From Pandoraea captiosa (GTDB taxonomy: Bacteria; Pseudomonadota; Gammaproteobacteria; Burkholderiales; Burkholderiaceae), in assembly GCF_902459775.1 (NCBI RefSeq), contig NZ_CABPSQ010000017.1, forward strand, positions 1 to 64,000: a DNA stretch of 64,000 nucleotides. Direction: 5' to 3'. The translations under genes were made by a program, and so were the position numbers. Below the pieces are notes generated by a model. That model was not told where the DNA came from and made no database searches. It saw nothing but the letters and a program-made list of their open reading frames with translations. This document shows, piece after piece, positions 1-8,549 of this stretch (positions are counted from its first letter, which is position 1; the number at the start of each line of letters is the position of its first letter).

Positions 1-117
1 CTTGCCCGGCCCCTGACTCCGCTCCAATGCTTGTTAAGTCGCTGCGTCAGGGGCCGGACAATCACCGCCATCCATTGTCCTGTTCGGTGGGTGTCGTCGC
101 GTCGATGGCGGTTGCGG

Positions 118-187
118 ATCGGCTCGGGTGTCGCCCGCGGTGCGACTTAAAAGGCAGTGGAGCGCCGCGGGCGACACCCGAGTCGAT
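118..187. repeat. Large perfect inverted repeat (long hairpin)
   Basis: An 18-base arm at 123-140 is repeated as its exact reverse complement at 165-182 around a 24-base loop. Allowing one G:T pair, the arms extend to 23 bases each (118-140 and 165-187). The arms are very GC-rich (core GGGTGTCGCCCGCGG). No U-tract follows on either strand, so it is not a standard terminator. It lies beyond the 3' end of the IclR gene. It could be an attenuating hairpin, a small palindromic mobile repeat, or the end of a gene left of the window. Confidence 0.8.
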
Positions 188-231
188 TAACCTCAGGCAG
201 CACGGACAACAGATCAAGCGACTCGATTCGA

Positions 232-1080
232 TCAGGCTTGCCCGCTCAGCCGCGCAGCCAGTTGCTTGAGCCGGGGTCCGATCTCATCGCGAAACACCGC
301 ATCGGGGATCGACGACGACGGCCCGCTGCAACTCATCGCCAGCCAGCGATTTTGGCGCACGTCTCTTAGCGGCACCGCGACCGCGTTCACCCCTTCATGC
401 CACTCGCGAAACGAGTAACAGCATCCTTCCCTCTTGAATGACTCGATGCCTTTGTCAACGCCCGATTGCAAAGCATCCCATCCGACATTGCGCAACGCGG
501 CCGGATTCGCCTCGTAGGCATCGTGCAAATCGGAGAGCATGGTCTCGCGCTCCGTGGGCGTCATGGCCGCGAGGTAGACGCGCCCCATCGAACTGGTCAA
601 CATCGACAGGCGAGACCCCGCGGTAAGACCGAGCGTGAGATGCGCGGAGTCGCTACGGATCGTCTCCAGATACATCATGTCGATGCCTTCGCGACAACCC
701 AGCGAGACGGAACACCCCATCTCCCTGGCCAGAGCCCTCATATGCGGGCGAGCGAGCGTCAGCATGTCCGTGCCGTTAAGGAAGGCGTAGCCCAGCGCGA
801 GTACGCCTGCATCGAGCGCGTATTTGCCGAGCTCCGCGTCGTAGCGCAGATAGCCGAGCTCGGTGAGCGTATAGGCCAGTCGGCTGACAGTGGCCTTCGG
901 CAACCCGGTGCGGGCCGCGAAGTCACGGTTGCCGAGCAATACGTCGTCCGGCCCGAAAGCGCGCAGCAGATCCAGACCGCGCGCGAGCGCAGTCACGAAC
1001 TTGCGCTCATCGTGTGACGGCGGCACCCCATGCGCCGGTGCACCGGTCAGGGAAGACAGGGACGTTTTGATCACAGCCAT
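232..1080 (-). CDS. IclR family transcriptional regulator
   Basis: A DNA-binding regulator of 282 residues, the usual IclR length. The N-terminal winged helix-turn-helix includes the stretch [15 protein letters not shown], followed by the larger effector-binding domain typical of the family. The open frame continues to an ATG at 1146, but I chose the ATG at 1078-1080 because GGAG lies six bases upstream of it and the extra 22 residues look non-coding. It is divergent from glutaryl-CoA dehydrogenase, and a 17-bp palindrome of IclR type lies between them, so the likely role is control of that gene (as in GcdR-type regulators of glutarate or lysine catabolism) and of its own transcription. The effector is unknown; glutarate or glutaryl-CoA is a guess. 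Confidence 0.9.
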   Translation of the reverse strand: MAVIKTSLSSLTGAPAHGVPPSHDERKFVTALARGLDLLRAFGPDDVLLGNRDFAARTGLPKATVSRLAYTLTELGYLRYDAELGKYALDAGVLALGYAFLNGTDMLTLARPHMRALAREMGCSVSLGCREGIDMMYLETIRSDSAHLTLGLTAGSRLSMLTSSMGRVYLAAMTPTERETMLSDLHDAYEANPAALRNVGWDALQSGVDKGIESFKREGCCYSFREWHEGVNAVAVPLRDVRQNRWLAMSCSGPSSSIPDAVFRDEIGPRLKQLAARLSGQA

Positions 1081-1188
1081 CGCGCGCTCCGCTTCAAATT
1101 TTGCTTCGCCCGACAACAGGCTCGCGCCAATGCAAACATCGGCCATTGCCGGGCAAAAAACTTTAGTGTTAAACTAACTTCGATTTCA

Positions 1189-1212
1189 GAACATTGTTCC
1201 GCATTGCGGAAC
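1189..1212. promoter_or_regulatory. Predicted IclR operator in the iclR-gcdH divergent promoter
   Basis: GTTCCGCA-T-TGCGGAAC at 1196-1212 is a perfect palindrome with a one-base centre. It is overlapped on its left by a second palindrome, GAACA-T-TGTTC (1189-1199), sharing the GTTC. IclR-family operators commonly have this TTCCGC/GCGGAA form. The site is about 30 bases upstream of the gcdH start codon and between the two divergent genes, where a regulator could block or activate both. Confidence 0.7.
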
Positions 1213-1242
1213 TTTCGTCAAGTTGAACGGAGGAGATGGGTC

Positions 1243-2436
1243 ATGGCAGGCAATGCACAGTTTCATTGGGAAGATCCGCTGTTGCTCGACGCACAGCTCA
1301 CCACCGACGAGCGCATGATTCGCGACGCTGCCGCAGCGTATGCGAACGACAAGCTCGCGCCGCGTGTGCTCGAGGCGTTCCGTCACGAGCGCACCGACGC
1401 ATCGATCTTTCGCGAAATGGGCGAGATCGGCCTGCTGGGCCCCACGATTCCCGAACAATATGGCGGCCCCGGCCTGAACTATGTGGCCTATGGTCTGATC
1501 GCCCGCGAAGTCGAGCGCGTGGACTCGGGCTACCGCTCGATGATGTCGGTGCAGTCGTCTTTGGTGATGGTCCCCATCTATGAGTTCGGCAGCGAAGCAC
1601 AGAAACAGAAATACCTGCCCAAGCTCGCGAGCGGTGAATGGATCGGCTGTTTCGGCCTGACCGAACCGAACCATGGCTCGGACCCGGCTGGCATGACGAC
1701 GCGCGCCAAGAAGGTCGCCGGCGGCTACGAGCTGAGCGGCGCCAAGATGTGGATCACGAACTCGCCCATCGCCGACGTCTTCGTCGTGTGGGGCAAGCTC
1801 GCCGACGAAAACGGCGACGAGAAGATTCGCGGCTTCATCCTGGAGAAGGGCTGGAAGGGTCTGTCGGCACCGGCGATTCACGGCAAGGTCGGCCTGCGCG
1901 CATCGGTCACCGGCGAAATCGTGATGGATCAGGTGTTCGTGCCGGAAGAGAACCTGATGCCGGGCGTCTCCGGCCTGAAGGGACCGTTCACGTGCCTGAA
2001 CTCGGCGCGCTATGGTATCGCCTGGGGTGCGCTGGGCGCGGCGGAGTTCTGCTGGCACATGGCGCGACAGTATGTGCTCGACCGTCAGCAGTTCGGTCGT
2101 CCGCTGGCAGCCAATCAGTTGATTCAGAAGAAGCTCGCCGACATGCAAACGGAAATCACGCTGGGCCTTCAGGGCTGCCTGCGGCTGGGCCGCATGAAGG
2201 ACGAAGGCACGGCCGCCGTCGAAATCACGTCGATCATGAAGCGCAATTCGTGCGGCAAGGCGCTCGATGTAGCTCGTCTCGCTCGCGACATGCTCGGCGG
2301 CAACGGCATCTCGGATGAGTTCGGCATCGCCCGTCACCTCGTGAACCTCGAAGTGGTGAACACCTACGAAGGTACGCACGACATCCACGCCCTGATTCTC
2401 GGACGCGCGCAAACCGGCATTCAGGCGTTCTTCTGA
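1243..2436 (+). CDS. gcdH: Glutaryl-CoA dehydrogenase (acyl-CoA dehydrogenase family)
   Basis: An FAD-dependent enzyme that oxidises and decarboxylates glutaryl-CoA to crotonyl-CoA in lysine, hydroxylysine and tryptophan degradation. The protein is 397 residues, the family length. Recognisable motifs are [16 protein letters not shown] (136-151) in the FAD/substrate region, [15 protein letters not shown] (281-295), and the C-terminal [18 protein letters not shown] with the catalytic base Glu376. The start at 1243 has GGAGG nine bases upstream; the open frame begins earlier at 1030 but that part is antisense to the regulator. It stands alone behind the divergent IclR gene, with a bidirectional terminator after it, so it is probably monocistronic and substrate-induced. 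Confidence 0.95.
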   Translation: MAGNAQFHWEDPLLLDAQLTTDERMIRDAAAAYANDKLAPRVLEAFRHERTDASIFREMGEIGLLGPTIPEQYGGPGLNYVAYGLIAREVERVDSGYRSMMSVQSSLVMVPIYEFGSEAQKQKYLPKLASGEWIGCFGLTEPNHGSDPAGMTTRAKKVAGGYELSGAKMWITNSPIADVFVVWGKLADENGDEKIRGFILEKGWKGLSAPAIHGKVGLRASVTGEIVMDQVFVPEENLMPGVSGLKGPFTCLNSARYGIAWGALGAAEFCWHMARQYVLDRQQFGRPLAANQLIQKKLADMQTEITLGLQGCLRLGRMKDEGTAAVEITSIMKRNSCGKALDVARLARDMLGGNGISDEFGIARHLVNLEVVNTYEGTHDIHALILGRAQTGIQAFF

Positions 2437-2557
2437 TCGAAGCCCGTCGCTGCGAAAGCGGCGACAGTTGCGAAAGCGGCACGCTTGTCTGGTACGCGTC
2501 GTTCTCGAGCCGCATGCCGCGGACCGTCAATCCCACGAGTGACGGCGCGTACCAAAC

Positions 2558-2587
2558 AAAAAGCCAGCTCATTGGAGCTGGCTTTTC
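2558..2587. terminator. Bidirectional rho-independent terminator between gcdH and the peroxiredoxin gene
   Basis: Stem AGCCAGCTC / GAGCTGGCT (2562-2570 and 2575-2583) with a four-base ATTG loop. It is flanked by an A-run on the left and a T-run on the right, so it can act on both converging transcripts. Confidence 0.9.
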
Positions 2588-2618
2588 TATTCACCGACGC
2601 ACACAGTCGGCCAACGGC

Positions 2619-3257
2619 TTACTTGTTCGGTTGCGGCGTCAGGCGCAGGTACGGACGCACTGCCTTGTAGCCCTTCGGGAATTTCTCCTTGAGCACGGCT
2701 TCGTCCTTGAGCGACGGCACGATCACGACATCTTCGCCATCTTTCCAGTTGCCCGGCGTGGCGACCGAATAGTTGTCGGTCAGTTGCAGCGAATCGATCA
2801 CGCGAAGGATCTCGTCGAAATTACGACCGGTGCTGGCCGGGTACGTGATGATCAGACGCACCTTTTTCTTCGGATCGATCACGAACAACGAACGCACCGT
2901 CACGGTCTCGCTGGCGTTCGGGTGAATCATGTCGTACAGCTGCGAAACCTTGCGGTCCTTGTCGGCCAGGATCGGGAAGTTGACCGTGGTGTTCTGCGTT
3001 TCGTTGATGTCGTTGATCCAGCCCTTGTGCGACTCGGCGTCGTCCACCGACAGCGCAATCGCCTTGACGTTACGTTTTTCGAACTCGCCCTTGAGTTTCG
3101 CGGTCAGACCGAGTTCGGTCGTGCACACCGGGGTGTAGTCGGCCGGGTGCGAGAAAAGGACACCCCAGCCATCGCCAAGGTACTCATGGAACTTGATCGT
3201 GCCGATCGACGAATCCTGCTCGAAATCGGGAGCGATATCACCCAAACGCAATGTCAT
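2619..3257 (-). CDS. 1-Cys peroxiredoxin (Prx6 / LsfA type)
   Basis: A cytoplasmic thiol peroxidase of 212 residues that reduces hydrogen peroxide and organic hydroperoxides. The catalytic cysteine is Cys45 in HPADYTPVCTTELG, the peroxiredoxin signature (PxxxTxxC). The N-terminus MTLRLGDIAPDFEQDSS and the length match the Prx6 group, including Pseudomonas LsfA, rather than the shorter 2-Cys AhpC group. The long C-terminal extension (IDSLQLTDNYSVATPGNWK region) is also typical of Prx6. It converges on gcdH across a shared terminator and has its own promoter region upstream (3258-3470). Regulation by an oxidant sensor is plausible, but I saw no clear operator. Confidence 0.93.
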   Translation of the reverse strand: MTLRLGDIAPDFEQDSSIGTIKFHEYLGDGWGVLFSHPADYTPVCTTELGLTAKLKGEFEKRNVKAIALSVDDAESHKGWINDINETQNTTVNFPILADKDRKVSQLYDMIHPNASETVTVRSLFVIDPKKKVRLIITYPASTGRNFDEILRVIDSLQLTDNYSVATPGNWKDGEDVVIVPSLKDEAVLKEKFPKGYKAVRPYLRLTPQPNK

Positions 3258-3470
3258 TACGGTCTCCTTGAGAACCTAAAACTCAGTGGGATCTAGACTA
3301 AAGGATGCTAAGCTTAGTCAGAACGAATAAAAAATTTGTTCCAAATAACCAATCGCAATATACCGTGAACCGGCTGTTGTTTTCTGGCAACGACGCGTTG
3401 AAAGCGGTACGATAAGCCCCGTATACCGTCCATTCCTTACGCATTTTCCTCCCCGAATCGGGTAACGACT

Positions 3471-3779
3471 ATGTCGCAAGTGCATACCAACAAGGAGAAG
3501 TTCATGACCGATATCAAATCCGTACTCGCCGACGCCGAAGACCTGCTCAAGCAAGCTGCCAACACGACTGGCGAGCGCGCTTCCGAGTTGAGCGACAAGG
3601 CCCTTGCGCTGCTCAAGCAAGCCAAGGAAAAGGCCTCGGACGTTCAGGTCGTCGTTGTGGAAAAGAGCAAGCAAGCCGCGCGCGCGACCGATGACTACGT
3701 GCATGATCATCCGTGGCAGGCCGTAGGTATCGCTGCCGGCATCGGCGTGGTGATCGGTCTGCTGCTCAATCGCAAGTAA
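3471..3779 (+). CDS. DUF883 family membrane-anchored protein (ElaB/YqjD-like)
   Basis: A small protein of 102 residues from this start. It has a long charged, coiled-coil-like helix (about residues 10-75) and one C-terminal membrane segment (AVGIAAGIGVVIGLLL) ending in RK. In the E. coli ElaB/YqjD/YgaM family such proteins are tail-anchored in the inner membrane and bind ribosomes in stationary phase. An internal ATG at 3504 has a stronger ribosome site (AAGGAG, six bases away) and would give 91 residues; I kept 3471 because family members usually include the preceding NKEK-type segment. It is the first of three consecutive genes. Confidence 0.85.
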   Translation: MSQVHTNKEKFMTDIKSVLADAEDLLKQAANTTGERASELSDKALALLKQAKEKASDVQVVVVEKSKQAARATDDYVHDHPWQAVGIAAGIGVVIGLLLNRK

Positions 3780-3874
3780 GCTTCGCCGACGCAAGTCACT
3801 CTCTCGCCTACTCTGCCCGAGGCGGAGCCTGCCTGACCGGTGCGACGGGTCAGGCGGGCCGCCCAGCTCTGCCC

Positions 3875-4258
3875 ATGACCGACAATGATCGCACGACCCC
3901 GCCGCGGCCTTCGCTGCGGCGCCTCGCCGGTGCGTTGCTCGAGATCGTACAGTCGCGCATCGAACTCATCGGCATTGAACTGACCGAAGAAAAGGAACGC
4001 CTGATGGGCGTGGCTTTTCTCGGCCTTGCTGCGATGCTCTTCGGCGTTCTCGCCCTGGTGTCGCTGACCGCGCTGGTGATCGTGATTTTCTGGGACACCT
4101 ACCGCCTCCAGGCCATGTGCGGCGTTTTCATCGTGTATCTGCTGCTCGCGAGCTGGTGTGCGATGCGCGCGCGCAATATCCTGCGCGATGCGCCAATGCC
4201 GTTCGAAGCCACGCTGGCCGAATTCGAAAAGGACCGTGACGCCTTGCGTCCGGACTGA
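3875..4258 (+). CDS. YqjE / phage holin family III-like inner membrane protein
   Basis: A protein of 127 residues with an amphipathic N-terminal helix (LRRLAGALLEIVQSRIELIG), a typical start for the YqjE-like family. Two membrane segments follow (about 45-68 and 77-97), then a short charged C-terminal tail. The family is often labelled holin superfamily by similarity, but nothing here suggests phage. It follows the ElaB/YqjD-type gene, the same pairing seen in the E. coli yqjCDEK cluster, and probably belongs to a stress or stationary-phase membrane operon. The start ATG at 3875 lacks a strong ribosome-binding site, so coupling to the upstream gene is possible. Confidence 0.8.
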   Translation: MTDNDRTTPPRPSLRRLAGALLEIVQSRIELIGIELTEEKERLMGVAFLGLAAMLFGVLALVSLTALVIVIFWDTYRLQAMCGVFIVYLLLASWCAMRARNILRDAPMPFEATLAEFEKDRDALRPD

Positions 4259-4271
4259 AGGAGATCTGCCC

Positions 4272-4820
4272 GTGCCGCTGGAACCGAACCGCTCTCAACG
4301 TCCGCGCCGCCCTCGGCAGTCGCGGCGCTCGCGTCATGAACTCCTCGCCATTCGCAAGGAACTCGTGCTCACGCGCATCGCCGTCGAACGTGCCGAGTTG
4401 ATTCAGGCGTCACATGTCACGCGCGAACGTCTGCGCAACTTCCGCTGGGTTCGCTATCTGCTGCCCGGCGGTTTTTCCCATCTCACCGGTCTCGGCGGGC
4501 TCGCCAGTTCGGGCCTCAAACTCGGCAGCCTGCTCGAGCGATACCCGCTAGTGAGCTCGGTGGCATCGATTGCCCTGACCGGCTTGTCGCATACCCCTGT
4601 CGGACGCCTGGCAAGACGTGGCCTCAAATGGGGCAGCCTCGGCGTACTCGCCTGGCAGGGCATCAAGCTCTGGCAGGAATCGACGAAGTCGTCGCCTCAG
4701 CCGACCGACGCACCGGATAAAGCACCGGATAGCAGCGCGCCCTCGGTGGCGCGCGCTTCGGGTACGACGACTCCGCCCGAATCCAAGAGGGACGATCGCG
4801 GTACCCCGCCGCTGATGTAA
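4272..4820 (+). CDS. Uncharacterised protein of the yqjD-yqjE-like operon
   Basis: A protein of 182 residues using a GTG start at 4272 that has a good AAGGAG site eight bases upstream, overlapping the stop of the preceding gene. The N-terminal quarter is very basic (many Arg), then a helix with ELVLTRIAVERAELIQAS. Two moderately hydrophobic stretches follow (about 60-85 and 95-130, rich in Gly/Leu/Ser), and the C-terminal tail is low-complexity and polar. By position it corresponds to yqjK, which follows yqjE in enterobacteria, but I cannot show homology. A membrane-associated partner of the two upstream proteins is the likeliest reading. Confidence 0.65.
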   Translation: MPLEPNRSQRPRRPRQSRRSRHELLAIRKELVLTRIAVERAELIQASHVTRERLRNFRWVRYLLPGGFSHLTGLGGLASSGLKLGSLLERYPLVSSVASIALTGLSHTPVGRLARRGLKWGSLGVLAWQGIKLWQESTKSSPQPTDAPDKAPDSSAPSVARASGTTTPPESKRDDRGTPPLM

Positions 4821-4967
4821 GGATCCAGGTCATGCTCGGTGGGTCATCGCGCCCACGAGCTGACCGGTGCCGAGCGCCGGCCCTAGGCTGTAGGCCGCCG
4901 ACTGCCGACCGCCGCACACCACCGCAAACCACTGTCGCCCGTTCCCATTACGGTAATCGGCTGCTCG

Positions 4968-5546
4968 CTACGCATTGCAGCGCTTCGCCACGCGTGCACG
5001 GCCATAGGCATTGATGGTGATGCAGATGCGTCGATCATGCCCGGTAATGCGCACCGTCCCCGACAGCCATTTGCGTGCTTCCGTTCGTATGAAGCCGCTT
5101 TCCGAGAACGCCAGTCCCTCGGTGTAGTACAAGCCCCACTTCGCCTCGATCGAGACCCCTTGCGGCAGCGGCGCATACCGGGCCAACAGCAGTTCGCCGT
5201 CATCGAAACGATGATTCCGGTTCTCGTCGACAAACGTCACCCAGCCGCCGCTCAGGCTCGCGCCGTCGTGCGGCGCGATCGCAATACGGCGGTGTCGTCC
5301 CAACGCCTCGGCGCGCGCCCACTGCATCGTTGCCAGAAATGCCCGAGCCGTCACGTCCACACTCACGCGGCGACGCACCGCTTCCATCGACGGCGCAACC
5401 GCCAGCAATGCAATTGCCAGTATCGCCATTGCGACAAGGCATTCGATCAAGGTGACGCCACGCATCGGACGATATGTGCGCATCGTGCACATCGTGTGTC
5501 TCATGCTTCGCCCGCCACGCCGCCGCTTACACATCACAACGTTCAC
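4968..5546 (-). CDS. Type IV minor pilin, GspH/FimT family
   Basis: A pseudopilin of 192 residues. It has a prepilin peptidase site G-VTLIECLVAMAIL (Gly just before the hydrophobic helix, Glu at +5), then a GspH/FimT-type globular domain beginning with an ARAFLATMQWARAEALGR helix. The GTG start at 5546 is preceded by AAGG; later ATGs (5504, 5480) would give a shorter leader. It is the last gene of a four-gene minor-pilin operon on the minus strand and overlaps pilX. Minor pilins of this set prime type IV pilus assembly at the inner membrane. The C-terminal pair Cys...Cys (RRICIT...KRCNA) may form a disulphide. Confidence 0.85.
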   Translation of the reverse strand: MNVVMCKRRRGGRSMRHTMCTMRTYRPMRGVTLIECLVAMAILAIALLAVAPSMEAVRRRVSVDVTARAFLATMQWARAEALGRHRRIAIAPHDGASLSGGWVTFVDENRNHRFDDGELLLARYAPLPQGVSIEAKWGLYYTEGLAFSESGFIRTEARKWLSGTVRITGHDRRICITINAYGRARVAKRCNA

Positions 5547-6168
5547 GCCGCCTTTCGGGGTCGGCCTTGACGATCGAGCTGTCGTGCCAGGCCACGACCT
5601 CGCGCCAGTTCAACATCCGCGATGAGAATGCGTCGGACGCTGCGCTACGGATATCTGTACGCGTACGCGGTGCGCTTACCTCATAAACGGCTTGCAAGAA
5701 GACGCGCGTGCCGGGCAACTTGCCGCATCCCATCGCACTCACCCGATAGCGGCGGATGGACGACTCCCTCGCCATCTTTGCCAGCGCTGCATCGGGAAAA
5801 ACGCCGGTGAAAGCCACTCGCTCGATGAAGTACCGTGCGTTATCCACGGCAACGACACCATGACCGTTCCAGTCGACCTTCACCCATCCCGCCGCGAGAT
5901 TCGGCACCCGGGCGCTGTCGCGATAGCTCGCGGCGATCACGCCGTGGGGCCCGGTGTCGAACTCGGACAATGCCGCAATGTCGGCGGCTTCGTCGCCGTT
6001 CACGAGCCTGTCGCGCGCGATCAGAAGCGCCCGATCGGCTGCGGTGAAAGCTTCGACCCGGTCGTTCGTGTAGGCGACGAAGCGCGTCGCCATCTGCCGA
6101 TGTTGCATGCCCGAAGCCGCCAGCGCCATGAGCGCCGCCAGCCACATCACGATGAAGACACCAACCAT
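5527..6168 (-). CDS. Type IV pilus minor pilin PilX-like protein
   Basis: A protein of 213 residues. The N-terminal hydrophobic helix (VFIVMWLAALMALAASG) directly follows M-V-G, which is a very short leader. It is followed by a charged helix RVEAFTAADRALLIARDRL, the usual pattern of the PilX N-terminal domain. PilX proteins often lack Glu at +5, and it is absent here too. AAGGAGG lies four bases before the ATG. The gene overlaps the end of pilW and the start of fimT, so the set is translationally coupled. It is expected at the pilus base or tip with PilW and FimT. Confidence 0.8.
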   Translation of the reverse strand: MVGVFIVMWLAALMALAASGMQHRQMATRFVAYTNDRVEAFTAADRALLIARDRLVNGDEAADIAALSEFDTGPHGVIAASYRDSARVPNLAAGWVKVDWNGHGVVAVDNARYFIERVAFTGVFPDAALAKMARESSIRRYRVSAMGCGKLPGTRVFLQAVYEVSAPRTRTDIRSAASDAFSSRMLNWREVVAWHDSSIVKADPERRRERCDV

Positions 6169-7115
6169 CGTGCCTCCTTGCCGACGCCACCGTCATTACG
6201 GCGATAGGCCACCGCATTGAACACATGCAGATGGACGTTGCCCGCATTGGAAAACCACTTGTATTCGCGGCCGCCCGTCGCCTTGTCGAACACTTCGACC
6301 GTCCGCCCCGTGCGCTGCTTACCGCCCGCGCGCGGCGCGCCCCGCAGCACCAGCGAGAACGCTACGGCACTGACGTTTTCCCAACCGCCGGTGCCGGCTG
6401 GCGCATTGGGCGGCTTGCGTCGCGCACTCTTGAGCGGCGCCACCCAGCGCAACGGCCCCCTGCCGTTTGCCCGAATCCCGAGGCGAACGTACATCGCCTC
6501 GACACCGATCACCAACGCCTGTGCGGGATGCAGATCGGTGAAGTGCGCTGCGCGCTCACCGTAGCGGCAAAAGAGCGACGGGACGCCGTCCTCGCCCTTG
6601 TCCACGTAGAAGATGCTGAGATTGCGGTTGTCACCACCGCTGCGCGCCCGCACATTGATGCCCGCACAGTTCTGCACGGCGCCGCTGCCATTGCCGTTGT
6701 CGTCGCCAAAGCCCGCACCGTGGAATTGCACCTCAAGGATGGAACTCCCCTGCCAGCCGCGTTTCGGACACGTGTCGATCGTGCTCGCGCACTCGGCACT
6801 CGCTCGCAGGGACGGCCAGTCACGCTTGCCGTCGTCGTCCAGGGCGCGGATCAGCCCTTCTGCCGGATCCCAGTTCCGATAGCCCGCCATGCCGACCGCG
6901 CGCGCGAGTTGTGTCAACGCGAAGATGGCACGCTCGTTCACGTCGTATCGCTCGGCCTGCACACGCCACAACCGGATTCCTGCGAGATAGATCGCCGTCG
7001 CCGCCATGACGATCAGCAGCCCTAACGGCATGGCGATCAGCCATTCGAGTAACGTGAAGCCGTTGGCATCGCGCATTGGCGTTGCCCGGCGAACGCGCCT
7101 GTGCAATGTCGTCAT
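6147..7115 (-). CDS. pilW: Type IV pilus minor pilin PilW
   Basis: A protein of 322 residues with a canonical prepilin start: short basic leader, then NG-FTLLEWLIAMPLGLLIV with Glu at +5. The PilW family helix (ATAIYLAGIRLWRVQAERYDVNERAIFALTQLARAVGMAGY, described here by its ends) marks the N-terminal domain. The large C-terminal domain holds several cysteines (C-A-S-T-I-D-T-C and others) that could form disulphides in the periplasm. ATGA overlaps the stop of the upstream pilV-like gene, and the 3' end overlaps pilX. It works with the other minor pilins to start pilus assembly. Confidence 0.88.
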   Translation of the reverse strand: MTTLHRRVRRATPMRDANGFTLLEWLIAMPLGLLIVMAATAIYLAGIRLWRVQAERYDVNERAIFALTQLARAVGMAGYRNWDPAEGLIRALDDDGKRDWPSLRASAECASTIDTCPKRGWQGSSILEVQFHGAGFGDDNGNGSGAVQNCAGINVRARSGGDNRNLSIFYVDKGEDGVPSLFCRYGERAAHFTDLHPAQALVIGVEAMYVRLGIRANGRGPLRWVAPLKSARRKPPNAPAGTGGWENVSAVAFSLVLRGAPRAGGKQRTGRTVEVFDKATGGREYKWFSNAGNVHLHVFNAVAYRRNDGGVGKEARWLVSSS

Positions 7116-7771
7116 GAACGGCGCCCCATCACCGGCATCACCTCAGCCCCGAGCGACGACATCGTGATCTCGCCCTGGTGACCATCGACGATCATCGACG
7201 CCACCGACAAATCGTCAGGCGAGCGCGAGCGATCATGCCCATCACGCCCATCACGCCCATCACGCCCGTCGTGCCAGTCATGCCCCTGCGCAGCGCGTTC
7301 GCCGACGGAAACCGGTGGCATCGCCATCGTCATCGCCTGCGGCCGTGCCATGAGCGCCGCAGACGACATGCCACCGGCGGCCTGCCAGTGCGCGAAGCCC
7401 TGTGCTCCGGCCATCAGCGCTGTCAGCGTGAACATCACATCAAGCAACGCCGCCCCTCGCGTACGACGTCGGCCGGGCGCCTCCCGTGCGCAGCAAACCC
7501 GCGAGACAGACGTGTCGCACGACGTCTTGCGCGACCGTGTGATGACGCGAGTCACGCCCAATGGTTGCCGCCTTTGCGCCGGCCCGTGAAACGCCCCTCC
7601 GGGCCTCCCCGGCGCGCCGAGCGCTCGCGACTCGAGCGGTCGCGCGCGTTTCGTTCGCACTGCGGCGCGCGTGTCGCGCGCCGTATGTTGGCCGGTCATA
7701 TGCATCACGTGGTGGCGATCCTGTTGCATGGTGCGAGTCCTCATCTCGTTGATCGTTGACGACGCACCCAT
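7112..7771 (-). CDS. Atypical PilV-position pseudopilin-like protein
   Basis: The first frame of the minor-pilin operon, open for 219 codons, although the first 70-100 codons look non-coding and the true start is uncertain (a GTG at 7555 is one option). Around residue 106 it has a degenerate prepilin site: basic residues, then G-AALLDVMFTLTALM, a hydrophobic helix with Asp instead of Glu at +5 and Ala at +1. The position before pilW is that of pilV. The tail contains a repeat HDGRDGRDGRDGHD encoded by a 9-bp tandem array. It may be a diverged PilV; processing by the prepilin peptidase is not certain. Confidence 0.55.
   Translation of the reverse strand: MGASSTINEMRTRTMQQDRHHVMHMTGQHTARDTRAAVRTKRARPLESRALGAPGRPGGAFHGPAQRRQPLGVTRVITRSRKTSCDTSVSRVCCAREAPGRRRTRGAALLDVMFTLTALMAGAQGFAHWQAAGGMSSAALMARPQAMTMAMPPVSVGERAAQGHDWHDGRDGRDGRDGHDRSRSPDDLSVASMIVDGHQGEITMSSLGAEVMPVMGRRS
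7231..7284. repeat. 9-bp tandem array (six units) inside the pilV-like gene
   Basis: Units of the form catcacgcc run from 7231 to 7284; three are identical and the outer ones are degenerate. Because the period is nine, copy-number change keeps the reading frame. On the minus strand it encodes the Gly-Arg-Asp / Gly-His-Asp repeats of the pilV-like protein. Confidence 0.85.
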
Positions 7772-7914
7772 CGTCGCGCACCGCCATCACCACGCCAATC
7801 GGACGGCACCGCAAAACCGACCCCGTTATCGGCCACCGCACTCTTCAAACGCCGCATGCCGCACGCCATATGCCGGAACAAGACGCCCGGCCGGCGCCAC
7901 GATGCGTTCGCCCA

Positions 7915-7943
7915 TAAAAAAACGGCGACCGAAGTCGCCGTTT
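7915..7943. terminator. Rho-independent terminator after the acyl-CoA-binding protein gene
   Basis: Stem AACGGCGAC / GTCGCCGTT with loop CGAA, with a run of seven A on the left. It therefore reads as a U-tract terminator for minus-strand transcription ending the acyl-CoA-binding protein gene. A short T run on the right gives weaker activity for the other strand. Confidence 0.85.
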
Positions 7944-8023
7944 CTGGCATGTCCCGCACCCCATCTCAATGAGGCGTGCGCGGCGCGCTCACGCTTGCTC
8001 CAATGCGAGCACCGCGCGCATCG

Positions 8024-8287
8024 TCAGCCCTTGACCTTGAGCGATTCGATGAGCTCGACGTAGGCCTTCTGCACTTCCTCCTTCGACTTGCCTTTGAGCG
8101 CGTCCCAGGCGTCGAACTTGGCGCGCGCGACGAAATCCATCGCGCCGGGGCGGGAGCCGGTCACGTCGCCTTCGGTGCCTTGCTTGAACAGCGCGTAAAT
8201 GCGCAGCAACGTGAGATTGTCGGGGCGTTCGGGCAGCGTCTTGGATTGGGCTACCGCTTCGTCGAAGCGCGCTTGAAGATCGCTCAT
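8024..8287 (-). CDS. Acyl-CoA-binding protein (ACBP)
   Basis: A small cytoplasmic four-helix protein of 87 residues that binds long-chain acyl-CoA esters and buffers or transports them. The length is exactly that of the family. The core motif KFDAWDALKGKSKEEVQKAYVELI matches the conserved helix 3-4 region (K-x-D-A-W and A-Y). The N-terminus MSDLQARFDEAVAQSKTLP is also typical. Bacterial copies are scattered and occur in many Burkholderiales. It stands alone, with a terminator behind it and about 470 bases of non-coding DNA upstream. Confidence 0.92.
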   Translation of the reverse strand: MSDLQARFDEAVAQSKTLPERPDNLTLLRIYALFKQGTEGDVTGSRPGAMDFVARAKFDAWDALKGKSKEEVQKAYVELIESLKVKG

Positions 8288-8549
8288 GGTGTCTCTCCCT
8301 GGAAAAACTGTCAGCTTATAAGTGACCCGCGCGACGACCAGGCGATGTCAGAAGAACATTGGTGGCAGAAGCGTCGACGCTCGGGGTGTTGCGAATACAA
8401 CGCGATCAAGGATAGCGACGATGGCCTGAGCAAGGTAGGGGCCAGCGTAGAACCCTGCGTCTAAACCTCTTGGGAACTGAGCCGATTTTTCAGTGAACAC
8501 GACCGCAAAGCGACGAGACAAAACCGCGCAAACATAACGGGTCCATATC

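Noticed and set aside
3875-4258. A phage remnant (holin)
   Set aside because: The holin label arises from YqjE-like similarity; neighbours are the chromosomal yqjD/yqjE-type set and no other phage genes are present.
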